From the NCBI GenBank assembly GCA_964244495.1, contig CAXTIU010000007.1, positions 116,116 through 180,115 of the forward strand: 64,000 nucleotides of DNA. The letters run 5' to 3'. Shown piece by piece: positions 52,175 to 60,494 of the stretch. The notes under the pieces are model-generated. The model did no database searches. It had not been told where the DNA came from and worked only from the letters and a program-made list of their open reading frames with translations. Origin of the DNA: RH-AL1 sp964244495 (GTDB lineage Bacteria > Pseudomonadota > Alphaproteobacteria > Rhizobiales > Beijerinckiaceae). Each line of letters opens with the position of its first letter. The stretch's first letter is position 1. Both the position numbers and the translations under genes were made by a program.

Positions 52175-52209
52175 AAGTATAGACGACGGCGGCTGCGTGA
52201 CGTATACTT
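52175..52209. promoter_or_regulatory. Inverted repeat upstream of pgm and the broken gene
   Basis: Perfect AAGTATA (52175-52181) and TATACTT (52203-52209) arms, 21 bases apart, in a short AT-rich pocket of otherwise GC-rich DNA upstream of the pgm start. It may be an operator or part of a promoter; no regulator is adjacent. Confidence 0.45.
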
Positions 52210-52255
52210 CGGGCGTGCTACGGCGCATGATGGTCTACCGTCGCGGAGCCGAGTC

Positions 52256-54311
52256 ACGCTGTCATCCCTGCGCCAAGATTTCGAGGCTCGCGCGAGCCTC
52301 CAGCCCTTCGACGCTGCCGTCACTTTCAAGAACCATGCCCTCGTGCTCGGCACGGGCACGATCCTGGCGTCCCTCGACAAGGCCGCGCGCGTCTCGCTCG
52401 ACGCGGCCGTGGCCGCGCACGACCGCCTGGTGGCGCTGCTCGCGGTGGCCGGGCGCGGGCGCCTTGCCGGCTGCGTGCCGCAGGTGGAAAAGGCGCTGGA
52501 TGAATGGCGGCGTGGCGAGAAGGCGTTCGCCGCCATCCGCCTCGCCTTCGCGCGGTTGCCGCGCGTGGCGAACGAGGACGAGGCCTACGCGCTGTTCCTG
52601 GGGGGCGGCGCTCGACGAGGGGCTGTCGCCGCGCGACCTGCTCGCCGGGCTCGGTACCCTGACGGCGGTCGCGCCGCTGCTGAAGGCCCGGCCCGACCAG
52701 CCGCGCGTGCCGGCCGGCAACGGACGGGTCAGCGGGGAGTACGGCAGCACCGGCGGCACGATGGCGACCGCGCCGGCCAACTCGTCCAAGAGGCCGGGGC
52801 AAGGCGTCAAGCCGGCCACCCCGCCCGCGTCGTCCGGGACGGGCGAGGCGACCGTCATCCCCGTCTTCCTCGACACGCGACGCGAGCAGGCGACGAAACC
52901 CCCGTCGGCATCCGCGCCGAACGCGCCATCGTTCGCGATCCCGGCCGTGCGTCCGTTCGACGGGTTCTTGCCCCTCGGCGGCTCGCCGGCACCCGCGCCG
53001 AACGGTGGAACATTCGTCGACCAGGATGACGAGGACGGCCCAGCCTGCCCGCCGCAGCGTCGGGCTCGCCCCAACGGCCCGGATCCGGTGGCGGACCAGC
53101 GGGAGTTCGACCTCGCGCGGATCATCAACCCGGGCGACCCCACGCCCAAGCAGGCGCCGACCAACCCGTCCGCGCAATCGATGGCGTATTCCCTGCCGCT
53201 CGCGAGCCGGGCGAGCGGGGAGGTGGAACATGATGATCGCAGGAGGACAGCCGCGCCCAACGCGATCCTCGGCATGCGGAAAGGAGACCTGGCGGAGATT
53301 AAGGGCGGGGAGGCGACCTTTCTCTATGACGTGCCGAAATCGAGCGGTTATCTGTCATTCGAAAATCAGATCAAGGCTCAGAACAACGCGGTGAGCTTGG
53401 AAAGAAAGGGCCGCTCAATCTTCTACTGCATGGACAACGCACGAGTCGCCGCGCTCGCCGCCAGAGGGTTCGGCATGGACAACCCGGCCAGCCACTTCAC
53501 CGTCTGTCACTGTGGGAGCAAGCGCGTGGCTATCAATACCTGCATGGACGTCAACACCTACAGGGTCCGTTCAATGTGGCAGGCGCGGGTGGAAGCGCCG
53601 GCAGCGATCGCTGCCGGCTACAAGACCTTCCTCGCGCTGTCCCAACCGGCGCTGCCGCCCGCTCGCCGCTGGTACACGCAGGAGGAGCCGGGTGGCCCCG
53701 TCGACATCGACCTCACGCGCGATCCCGCCGGCATCGACAGGCTTCTCGCCAAGGTCCACGATCGCGACTCGGACGGGCAGGTCTGGGTGGGTTCCTGAAG
53801 CTTCACCCTCGTCTTCGCGCCGCTGGACGGCAAGGAGTTCGGGCGGGACGATCCCTACCTTAATTGCCGGGCCGGCAGCGCGTCGCAGAACTCCTGCGTC
53901 TTCAAGACCGACCATTTCACCAACCCCGACCCGCGCCTGCTGAGCTACGAGGGCAACAAGACGATGCTGCTCGCCATTGCGCGGGCGTTCGAGCCGGACT
54001 GGTGCCAGGCCCGCCCCGACACCCTCATCGACATTACGCCCTACAAGCGCCCGCCGATGTCGCTGGCGTGGATGATCTGGTTGTCCGCGCCGCTCGCCGC
54101 GCTCGTCACGCCGCCCCCGCCGCCGATCATCGTCGAGCGCCACGCCGACGGCGGCCTGTTCATGGCGGCGACGCGCGAAACCTTCGTGAGCGCCAACCCC
54201 GACCACCTCGCGGCGGCGCGCGCGATCTTCGCCGCCGTCGACCCGTTGAACTTCACCGTGCCCTTCAACGGCGCCAGCGGCCGCAGCGACCGCGCGCCGC
54301 CGCCGGCGTAG
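52256..54311 (+). pseudogene. Broken gene of unknown function (frameshift, in-frame TGA)
   Basis: Unrecognised. Coding-like sequence runs in one frame (SLRQDFEARASLQPFDAAV, VALLAVAGRGRLAGCVPQV) to a run of six G at 52600-52605. It then continues in the next frame (AALDEGLSPRDLLAGLGTL), through a Pro/Ala-rich linker to a conserved-looking region with several Cys (SIFYCMDNARVAALAARG, FTVCHCGSKRVAINTCMD). A TGA at 53796-53798 interrupts the frame, which then runs on in phase (SFTLVFAPLDGKEFGRDDPY) to TAG at 54309-54311. No ATG, GTG or TTG precedes 52343 in the first frame. GC content dips near 53280-53420. Two lesions favour a pseudogene; sequencing error is possible. Confidence 0.65.
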
Positions 54312-54466
54312 CCCGTCACCTGGCCGGGCCAGGTCCTTATGCCTCGCACGGGTTTTATGCCAGACCATGCGAACGACCGGGTCCGCGCGCTTGAAGGAAC
54401 GATGACGAACCGTCATGAAGGCGGTCGAGCCCCGGCCACGTAGACGCCGGTGGAACGAGGACACGC

Positions 54467-55735
54467 ATGCTGGACCCACACCGGGCGAGCGCGCCGCTGG
54501 CCCGCCACGCGATGGCCTTCGTGCTCGCCGGCGGGCGCGGCAGCCGCCTCCTCGAACTGACCGACGATCGCGCCAAGCCGGCCGTGTACTTCGGCGGCAA
54601 GTCCCGCATCATCGACTTCGCGCTCTCCAACGCGCTCAACTCCGGCATCCGGCGCATCGGCGTCGCCACCCAGTACAAGGCGCACAGCCTGATCCGCCAC
54701 CTCCAGCGCGGCTGGAACTTCTTCCGGCCGGAACGCAACGAGAGCTTCGACATCCTGCCGGCGAGCCAGCAGGTGTCGGAGAACCTGTGGTACGCCGGCA
54801 CCGCCGACGCGGTGTACCAGAACATTGGGATCATCCGGGCGTACAACCCGCGCTACGTCGTCCTGCTCGCCGGCGACCACGTCTACAAGCAGGATTACGA
54901 GCTGATGCTGCAGCAGCACGCCGACTCCGGCGCCGACGTCACGATCGGCTGCCTGGAGGTGCCCCGCGCCGACGCGACCGGCTTCGGCGTGATGGCGGTC
55001 GACGCCCGCGACCGCATCACCTCGTTCCTGGAGAAGCCGGCCAACCCTCCCGGCATGCCCGGCAACCCGGAGATGACGCTCGCCTCGATGGGCATCTACG
55101 TCTTCGAGACGCAGCTGCTGTTCGAGCAGTTGCGCCGCGACGCCGCCGACCCCGCCAGCAGCCACGATTTCGGCAAGGACATCGTTCCCTACCTCGTCAG
55201 GTGCGGCAAGGCGGTCGCGCACCGCTTCCCGCAGTCCTGCGTGCGCTCTTCGGTTGAGGCGGAAAGCTACTGGCGCGACGCCGGCACCCTCGACGCCTAT
55301 TGGGAGTCGAACCTCGACCTGACCGACCTCGTGCCGGGCCTCGACCTGTACGACCGCGACTGGCCGATCTGGACCTACGGCGAGATCGTGCCCCCCGCCA
55401 AGTTCGTCCACGACGACGACGGCCGGCGCGGGCGGGCGACGAACTCGCTGGTGTCGGGCGGTTGCATCGTCAGCGGCACGGAGTTGTGCCGCTCGCTGCT
55501 GTTCACCGGCGTCCACGTCCATTCCTTCGGTCAGGTGGAGGGCGCGGTGATCCTGCCCTACGCCGACATCGGGCGCCGGGCGCGATTGAAGAACGTGATC
55601 ATCGACAGCCGGGTCGCCATCCCGCCCGGCCTCGTCGTGGGCGAGGATCCGGAGGCCGACGCGGCGCGCTTCCGCAGGACAGACAAGGGCGTCTGCCTGA
55701 TCACTCAGCCGATGATCGACCGGCTGAGGAATTAG
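54467..55735 (+). CDS. glgC: Glucose-1-phosphate adenylyltransferase
   Basis: Makes ADP-glucose, the committed step to bacterial glycogen. The 422-residue protein shows FVLAGGRGSRLLELTDDRAK split around the nucleotide loop, KPAVYFGGKSRIIDFALSNA, the GTADAVYQN motif, AGDHVYKQDYELM and FLEKPANPP. A C-terminal left-handed beta-helix closes it (from about 290; VSGGCIVSGTELCRSLLFTG), where fructose-6-phosphate or similar activators act. ATG 54467 follows GAACGAGG. No glgA or glgB is in the window. Confidence 0.97.
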   Translation: MLDPHRASAPLARHAMAFVLAGGRGSRLLELTDDRAKPAVYFGGKSRIIDFALSNALNSGIRRIGVATQYKAHSLIRHLQRGWNFFRPERNESFDILPASQQVSENLWYAGTADAVYQNIGIIRAYNPRYVVLLAGDHVYKQDYELMLQQHADSGADVTIGCLEVPRADATGFGVMAVDARDRITSFLEKPANPPGMPGNPEMTLASMGIYVFETQLLFEQLRRDAADPASSHDFGKDIVPYLVRCGKAVAHRFPQSCVRSSVEAESYWRDAGTLDAYWESNLDLTDLVPGLDLYDRDWPIWTYGEIVPPAKFVHDDDGRRGRATNSLVSGGCIVSGTELCRSLLFTGVHVHSFGQVEGAVILPYADIGRRARLKNVIIDSRVAIPPGLVVGEDPEADAARFRRTDKGVCLITQPMIDRLRN

Positions 55736-55790
55736 GTGCTCAGCTCCAGCATCAGGGTGGAGCGGGCGGCGGTGTTCGGATCAGGGATGG

Positions 55791-56801
55791 TCAGTACAAC
55801 GGCGGCACCGGGATCGGGGTGCGGAAGGGGCCGATGGCGACGTGCCCGTTGGTCAGGTTGATCGGCAGGGCGAGGGCACCGGGGGTTGACTCCTGGGCGT
55901 GGCCACCGAACAGGCCGCCGAGGAGGGAACTCACCCCGGCGAGGTTGCCGCTGATCCCGTAGCGGCCGAGGATCTGCTCCATACCCACGAATCGCGCGTC
56001 GAGCCGCCCCTGCGGACGATGGGCGTCATCGAGGCGTAACGCGCCAGTCGCGGTGACTTGGCTGGTGCCGCGCGTCAGGCGCGACGCATCGAGGTCGACG
56101 TGGCCGCCGGCGCGGCGCCAGCGTTCCATCGCCTCCTCGGGCGAGCGCGCATCGTCCGCGCTGGCACGGGCCAGTCGCCCGTTGAGCACCAGGTCGGCGG
56201 GTACCGTGCCGCCGAGCAAGGCGTCGAGCGGCGGCATCGCCATGCCGCCGACGGTCACGGCGAAATCGAGCGTCGGATCGACCTGATCCGGCGCGAGCGT
56301 GAACGTCGCGTCGAGGGCGGCGGCACGTCCGCCCTGATGGCCGCTCTGTCCGAACTGGCCGTCGACGTTCACGTCGCCGCCGCGTACCGTCACCGTGCGG
56401 ATCGTCGGCAGACCGACGAGGTCGACGCGCAGCGCGCTCCAGGTGCCGGTCACGTCGACCTGCGTGTCGGAACTGCGGTAGGCGAATGGTGCGACGAGGT
56501 CGAGCACGACGCTGCGGGGATGGAACAGCGACGCCTCGAGCGTGAGCGCGGCGAGCGATCCCTGCACGCCCTGCCCCCGTGCCTGGCCGGTGAACACGGG
56601 ACGGCGGCAGGACAGGACGAGGGCGGCGGGATAGCCGGTGATCGTCCGATCCGGGCAGGTCCAAGAGCGACCCCGCACGGCCTCGGCGTCGATCCAGGCA
56701 TCGACCTGGCGTCCCGCTTCGCGCGCGGCGAAAGACCAGAGACCAGTCCATGCCGCACCGATCGCCAGGAGGAGGAAAGCCGCGAGACCGATCCTGCGCA
56801 T
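55791..56801 (-). CDS. DUF2125 domain protein
   Basis: A 336-residue protein with one N-terminal membrane segment or uncleaved signal (MRRIGLAAFLLLAIGAAWTG). A DUF2125 region follows: SWTCPDRTITGYPAALVLSC, FHPRSVVLDLVAPFAYR and the tail ALALPINLTNGHVAIGPF. Predicted mostly beta; periplasmic or envelope role, function unknown. ATG 56801; longer frame to 56999 is Arg-rich and unlikely. Divergent from the ChaC gene, an arrangement I recognise from other Hyphomicrobiales. Confidence 0.85.
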   Translation of the reverse strand: MRRIGLAAFLLLAIGAAWTGLWSFAAREAGRQVDAWIDAEAVRGRSWTCPDRTITGYPAALVLSCRRPVFTGQARGQGVQGSLAALTLEASLFHPRSVVLDLVAPFAYRSSDTQVDVTGTWSALRVDLVGLPTIRTVTVRGGDVNVDGQFGQSGHQGGRAAALDATFTLAPDQVDPTLDFAVTVGGMAMPPLDALLGGTVPADLVLNGRLARASADDARSPEEAMERWRRAGGHVDLDASRLTRGTSQVTATGALRLDDAHRPQGRLDARFVGMEQILGRYGISGNLAGVSSLLGGLFGGHAQESTPGALALPINLTNGHVAIGPFRTPIPVPPLY

Positions 56802-57124
56802 TCCGTCAACGCCCTTCACGTCACGCCGCCGAGCCCGAAGCGCCACGGCCGCGCTGCCGTCGCCATCAAGGCTATCCCCGTCGCGCCGCGATCCGCGGCG
56901 GAAAAAGTTCAGCCCTTCCGTCCGCGATGCTGTAAAGGCGCGGCATCGAGGCGTAGGTCCGGATGCAACGCCGAGCCGCAGCTTCACGGCACGGGTCATT
57001 GGGTGCGGACCATGGCGCTTTGGTGACCGGCGTGCCGCTGTTGGTGCCGCACGAAGAAGCGTGGGCGACGAGGCGCGACGGCGGCGATCGGCAGCGATCG
57101 ACAGTGTTATCGGTGCGGTGGAGA
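56802..57124. other. Divergent region DUF2125 / ChaC
   Basis: 323 bases between two divergent starts. Both promoters should be here. I see no repeat, RNA gene or further credible coding sequence. Confidence 0.4.
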
Positions 57125-57670
57125 ATGGACGCGGACGATTTGTGGATCTTCGGTTACGGCTCCCTTATGTGGCGGCCCGGCTTCGACTTCGAGGAACGGA
57201 CGCTGGCGACCGTGCGCGGCTACCGGCGCGCGCTCTGCGTCTACTCCCACGTCCATCGCGGCACGCCCGACAAGCCCGGGCTCGTTCTGGGCCTCGATCG
57301 CGGCGGCTCGTGCAAGGGGGTGGCCTTCCGCGTCCGAGCCGATGCGGCGGCGGCGACACTCGCCTACCTGCGTGCCCGCGAGCAGGTGACGATGGTTTAT
57401 CGCGAGCGGCAGTTGGAGGCGACGCTCGCCGACGGGCGGCGGATCCGCTCGGTCGCCTACGTCGTCGACAGGACGCACGTGCAGTACGCCGGCGTCCTCG
57501 ATCTGGCCGCGCTGGAGCGTTTCGTCGGTCAGGGCGTCGGTGTTTCCGGCGCCAATCCGGACTACGTGCGGGCAACCCACCAACACATGCTCGAACTTGG
57601 CATCTCCGACGCGACACTGGCCGCCGTGGCACGACGCTTCGCGCCCGAGACACCCGTGTCAGGCGGATAG
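57125..57670 (+). CDS. Gamma-glutamylcyclotransferase (ChaC family)
   Basis: Cleaves glutathione or gamma-glutamyl peptides to 5-oxoproline and the remaining dipeptide or amino acid. The 181-residue protein begins MDADDLWIFGYGSLMWRPGF; YGSL is the substrate-binding loop. RVRGYRRA-like TVRGYRRALCVYSHVHRGTP and PGLVLGLDRGGSCKGVAFRV are the ChaC core, and the catalytic Glu lies in LRAREQVTMVYRER. ATG 57125 matches the family start; the frame extends upstream to 56963. Overlaps the next, convergent gene by 12 bases. Confidence 0.93.
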   Translation: MDADDLWIFGYGSLMWRPGFDFEERTLATVRGYRRALCVYSHVHRGTPDKPGLVLGLDRGGSCKGVAFRVRADAAAATLAYLRAREQVTMVYRERQLEATLADGRRIRSVAYVVDRTHVQYAGVLDLAALERFVGQGVGVSGANPDYVRATHQHMLELGISDATLAAVARRFAPETPVSGG

Positions 57671-58138
57671 AGCCGCCGCCATCCGCGGCCGGTGACGTGC
57701 GAGTAGGTCGTCGACGATGGCCCGACGATGCGGTGCACCCTTCGCGAGGAGGTGGACGTGCCACTCGGTCGCCGCCTCGGCGAGGCCGGCCGCGATCGCA
57801 TCGAACCTGTCGATGTCCGTCTCGACCGGAACGACATCGATCGGACGCAAGGCCCCGCCACGACGGACAGCCGGGACGAGGACGAACCCGCTGAATCGAG
57901 GAAGGCCGGCGCCGTCGGCCGCGCGATCCACCGGAAAGACCGACGTCGTGTAACGCGTGCCCGACTGGCCAAGCCACGCATGGTAGCGAGCGTTCAAGGA
58001 CGAAGCGTTCAAGCTCGCGAGAGGCGCCTCGTCCGGGCGCGGCGATCCGCCGAGCCGGGCGTCTGGCGCATCGATGAGAGACGTCGCGGAGGGGAAAGCA
58101 ACGAGGATGCTGCGCACGCGCCCGGCAAGATGGTCCAT
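57659..58138 (-). CDS. Conserved-looking protein of unknown function
   Basis: Unrecognised 159-residue soluble protein. ATG 58138 is well supported: AAGGAG sits 7 bases upstream and a promoter-like sequence lies just before it. Notable segments are LNARYHAWLGQSGTRYTTSV, FPVDRAADGAGLPRFSGFVL and AATEWHVHLLAKGAPHRRAI. It has no signal peptide or membrane helix. Codon use is normal for the window, so it is expressed DNA rather than a chance frame. I cannot assign a family. Confidence 0.75.
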   Translation of the reverse strand: MDHLAGRVRSILVAFPSATSLIDAPDARLGGSPRPDEAPLASLNASSLNARYHAWLGQSGTRYTTSVFPVDRAADGAGLPRFSGFVLVPAVRRGGALRPIDVVPVETDIDRFDAIAAGLAEAATEWHVHLLAKGAPHRRAIVDDLLARHRPRMAAALSA

Positions 58139-58160
58139 GTCCCGCTCCTTAACCGGAACA

Positions 58161-58188
58161 AGGTTAGAACATATTGCGTACAAGTCAA
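58161..58188 (-). promoter_or_regulatory. Putative promoter of the 57659-58138 gene
   Basis: Minus strand TTGACT (58188-58183), 16-base spacer, TAACCT (58166-58161), in a locally AT-rich patch directly after the plsC stop. Start of transcription would fall about 16 bases before the ATG, leaving room for the AAGGAG ribosome site. Confidence 0.55.
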
Positions 58189-58190
58189 GA

Positions 58191-58958
58191 TCAGGCCGTG
58201 GCGTGCGTGCGTTTAGAGGGTGACTCGTCGAGGCTGGGATCGTCCGCCAAGGCTCGTGCGACGAGCGCGTTCGTGGCTGGCTCGATGGCGTTCTCGACCG
58301 CCGTCATGAATTGCCGCTTGTCGAGGCCCGGCCTGAGCGGGGGCAGGAACTCGATGACGACCGTGCCAGGCCGGCGCACGAAGCTGCGACGGGGCCAGAA
58401 CAGCCCGGAATTAAGCGCGACGGGGGTGCATGGCACGTCGCCGGCCGTGCACAGGATGGAGACGCCGGGCTTGTAGGCGGGCGGCGCGCCGATCAGTCGA
58501 CGCGTCCCCTCGGGAAAGATCACGACTTGGCGTCCGGCGGCGAGCTTCTCCCGGACCGCCCGCACGAGCGAGCCCATGGTGTTTCCCTTCTTGCCGCGAT
58601 CGATGCCGATCTGCTGGGTCGCCTTGAGGTACCAACCGAAGAAGGGGATGGTCGTCAGCTCCTTCTTCAAGACGTAGGTGAAGTCGTCGAGCACGAGGAT
58701 CAGGGCGAAGGTTTCGAGGAAAGACTGGTGCTTCACCGCGAGGATCGACGCGCCTTTGGGGATCAGCTCGACGTTACGGAACTCGATCCTGGTGCCGCAG
58801 ATCGCCCAAAGCAGCCAGACGGACACGCGCGCCCAGAGGCGGACGACCACCATCGACAGTCGACGGGATGTCCGAAGGAACGGAAGGCCGATGATCATCA
58901 GGATGATGAAGGCCGCGTAGAACAGGATGTTGAAGATGACGGACCGGATAACGATCAT
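58191..58958 (-). CDS. plsC: 1-acyl-sn-glycerol-3-phosphate acyltransferase (PlsC family)
   Basis: Membrane acyltransferase making phosphatidic acid. It is 255 residues. An N-terminal membrane helix (SVIFNILFYAAFIILMIIGL) is followed by the catalytic HX4E as KHQSFLET (a variant of HX4D), the IDRGKKGNTMGSLVRAV block, and FPEGTRR, which binds the glycerol phosphate. ATG 58958 chosen; another ATG six codons upstream is possible. A lyso-ornithine-lipid acyltransferase (OlsA-like) role cannot be excluded. Confidence 0.9.
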   Translation of the reverse strand: MIVIRSVIFNILFYAAFIILMIIGLPFLRTSRRLSMVVVRLWARVSVWLLWAICGTRIEFRNVELIPKGASILAVKHQSFLETFALILVLDDFTYVLKKELTTIPFFGWYLKATQQIGIDRGKKGNTMGSLVRAVREKLAAGRQVVIFPEGTRRLIGAPPAYKPGVSILCTAGDVPCTPVALNSGLFWPRRSFVRRPGTVVIEFLPPLRPGLDKRQFMTAVENAIEPATNALVARALADDPSLDESPSKRTHATA

Positions 58959-59293
58959 AGCGTCACGATCATGCAAGCACCCGCTGCCCCGGCATTGCCG
59001 GCGTCGCTCGCACGGCGGCTAAATCTTAACAGCACCATGGCGCCGCGTCGAACATCTCGGCGATGCTGTGGCGAAGGTGTGACATCGCAAGGCTTCCGCG
59101 TGGCAAGAAGGATGCACCGCCGGCGCGCTTTTAATCGTTTCGGGGCCGGGATCGAGAGCGAAACGATCGCGAAGGCGGCACGTGTGAGAAGCTCGCATCA
59201 CGCCGCTCCGCTTCTTCATCTTTAAGCCTCAACTGCGTGGTCAGGGTTGCGACGGGCCTCTCGCCTTCTCGCCCACCGTGTTCCGAGATCGTC
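58959..59293. other. Divergent region plsC / YqaA-like gene
   Basis: 335 bases between divergent starts, with several AT-richer patches (near 59020 and 59130) that could hold promoters. No gene, tRNA or strong hairpin seen. Confidence 0.4.
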
Positions 59294-59941
59294 ATGAGCG
59301 ACCCCAACCCGACCGTGCTTTACCCGATCGACCCGGCCCTCCCCCGTGCCGGCGACGGGCCGATGAAGCGCCTGTACCGCTGGACGCTCGCCTTGGCGGA
59401 GAGCCCGTCCGCGCCTTTCGCGCTGGGCGTGATCGCTTTCGCGGAAAGCTCGTTCTTCCCGGTCCCGCCCGACGTCATCCTCATTCCGATGTCGCTGGCA
59501 CGGCCGAAGCGGGCCTGGGTCTACGCGCTCATCTGCACGACCGGGTCCGTCGCCGGCGCCCTGCTCGGCTACGCCATCGGCGCGCTGCTCTACAACACGC
59601 TCGGGCAGTGGCTCATCCACCTTTACGGGTACGGTACGCGCATCGACGCCCTGAAGACGTTCTTCGCGCATTGGGGCTGGGCCTTCATCCTCGTCAAAGG
59701 CCTCACGCCGATCCCCTTCAAACTCGTCACCATCTTCTCGGGACTGGTCGGCTACAACCTGCCGCTGTTCGTCCTGCTCTGCGCGTTGACGCGCGGCGCC
59801 CGATTCTTCGTCCTGGCGGTGCTGCTGAACCTATTCGGTGAGACCATCAAAGGATTGCTCGAGCGTTACTTCGGCGTCTTCATGCTGTCACTGGCGATCA
59901 TCGTCCTTGCCGGGTTCTACGTCGCGGCCAAGGTCATCTAG
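59294..59941 (+). CDS. YqaA/DedA family membrane protein
   Basis: Inner-membrane protein of 215 residues with the SNARE-associated/VTT domain. ESSFFPVPPDVILIPMSLA and WGWAFILVKGLTPIPFKLVT are the two signature re-entrant segments with conserved Pro, Glu and Lys. Family members flip or scramble phospholipids or maintain proton-motive force. ATG 59294 chosen over 59237 because the family begins near there. It is followed after 13 bases by dsbB, so co-transcription is likely. Confidence 0.9.
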   Translation: MSDPNPTVLYPIDPALPRAGDGPMKRLYRWTLALAESPSAPFALGVIAFAESSFFPVPPDVILIPMSLARPKRAWVYALICTTGSVAGALLGYAIGALLYNTLGQWLIHLYGYGTRIDALKTFFAHWGWAFILVKGLTPIPFKLVTIFSGLVGYNLPLFVLLCALTRGARFFVLAVLLNLFGETIKGLLERYFGVFMLSLAIIVLAGFYVAAKVI

Positions 59942-59954
59942 GAAACGGTCCGTC

Positions 59955-60494
59955 ATGGATGCGCTCGTCTCGGCGCCGGTGCGGCGCAAGCCCGTGATCC
60001 TCGCCTTCACCGTCCTCACGATCGCCGCCGCGACGCTCGCCGGTGCCTTCGCGTTCCAGGCGGCCGGCTATCCGCCTTGCGACCTTTGCCTGAAGGAGCG
60101 CCTGCCCTATGACGCGGCGCTGGTCCTCGCCGCGGCGTCGATCCTGTCGGCATGGCGCGGGCCGCGCGTCGCGACGGTGGCCTGTTTCGGCGCCCTAACC
60201 CTGGTGTTCCTCTTCAGCGCCGGTTTCGGGGCCTATCATGCCGGCGTCGAGTGGGACCTTTGGGCCGGCCCGACGGATTGCACGGGACCGCTCGACCAGG
60301 CGAAGAGCAACGCCGATTTCCTCCGGCAGCTTCGCACGGTGAAGGTGGTGCGCTGCGATGCCGCCGCGGTGCGCGTGCTCGGCCTGTCGCTGGCGGCATG
60401 GAACGTCGTCGTCTCGCTGGCGGCGGCGAGCGCGGCGCTCGTCGGCCTCAACACGCTACGTTTGCCCCATCGCGTCGGCCTGTTCGCTCGTTGA
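59955..60494 (+). CDS. dsbB: Disulfide bond formation protein B
   Basis: Reoxidises DsbA and passes electrons to ubiquinone. The 179-residue four-helix protein has the first Cys pair CDLC in PPCDLCLKERLPY, and a second pair in the second periplasmic loop (TDCTGPLDQ and VVRCD). ATG at 59955, 13 bases after the YqaA-like stop. Its 3' end overlaps the convergent GT87-type gene by 47 bases. No dsbA is nearby. Confidence 0.93.
   Translation: MDALVSAPVRRKPVILAFTVLTIAAATLAGAFAFQAAGYPPCDLCLKERLPYDAALVLAAASILSAWRGPRVATVACFGALTLVFLFSAGFGAYHAGVEWDLWAGPTDCTGPLDQAKSNADFLRQLRTVKVVRCDAAAVRVLGLSLAAWNVVVSLAAASAALVGLNTLRLPHRVGLFAR

Noticed and set aside
52600..52605. Programmed frameshift at the six-G run
   Set aside because: No strong stimulatory structure identified and the downstream in-frame stop argues for decay or error.
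50760..53798. 1012-codon plus-strand frame opposite pgm
   Set aside because: The first half is the antisense shadow of pgm with His/Arg/Gly bias; only the stretch after about 52610 looks coding and belongs to the broken gene.
53796..53798. In-frame TGA read as selenocysteine
   Set aside because: No Cys-containing homologue known to me at this place, no convincing bacterial SECIS hairpin seen, and the gene has a second lesion.
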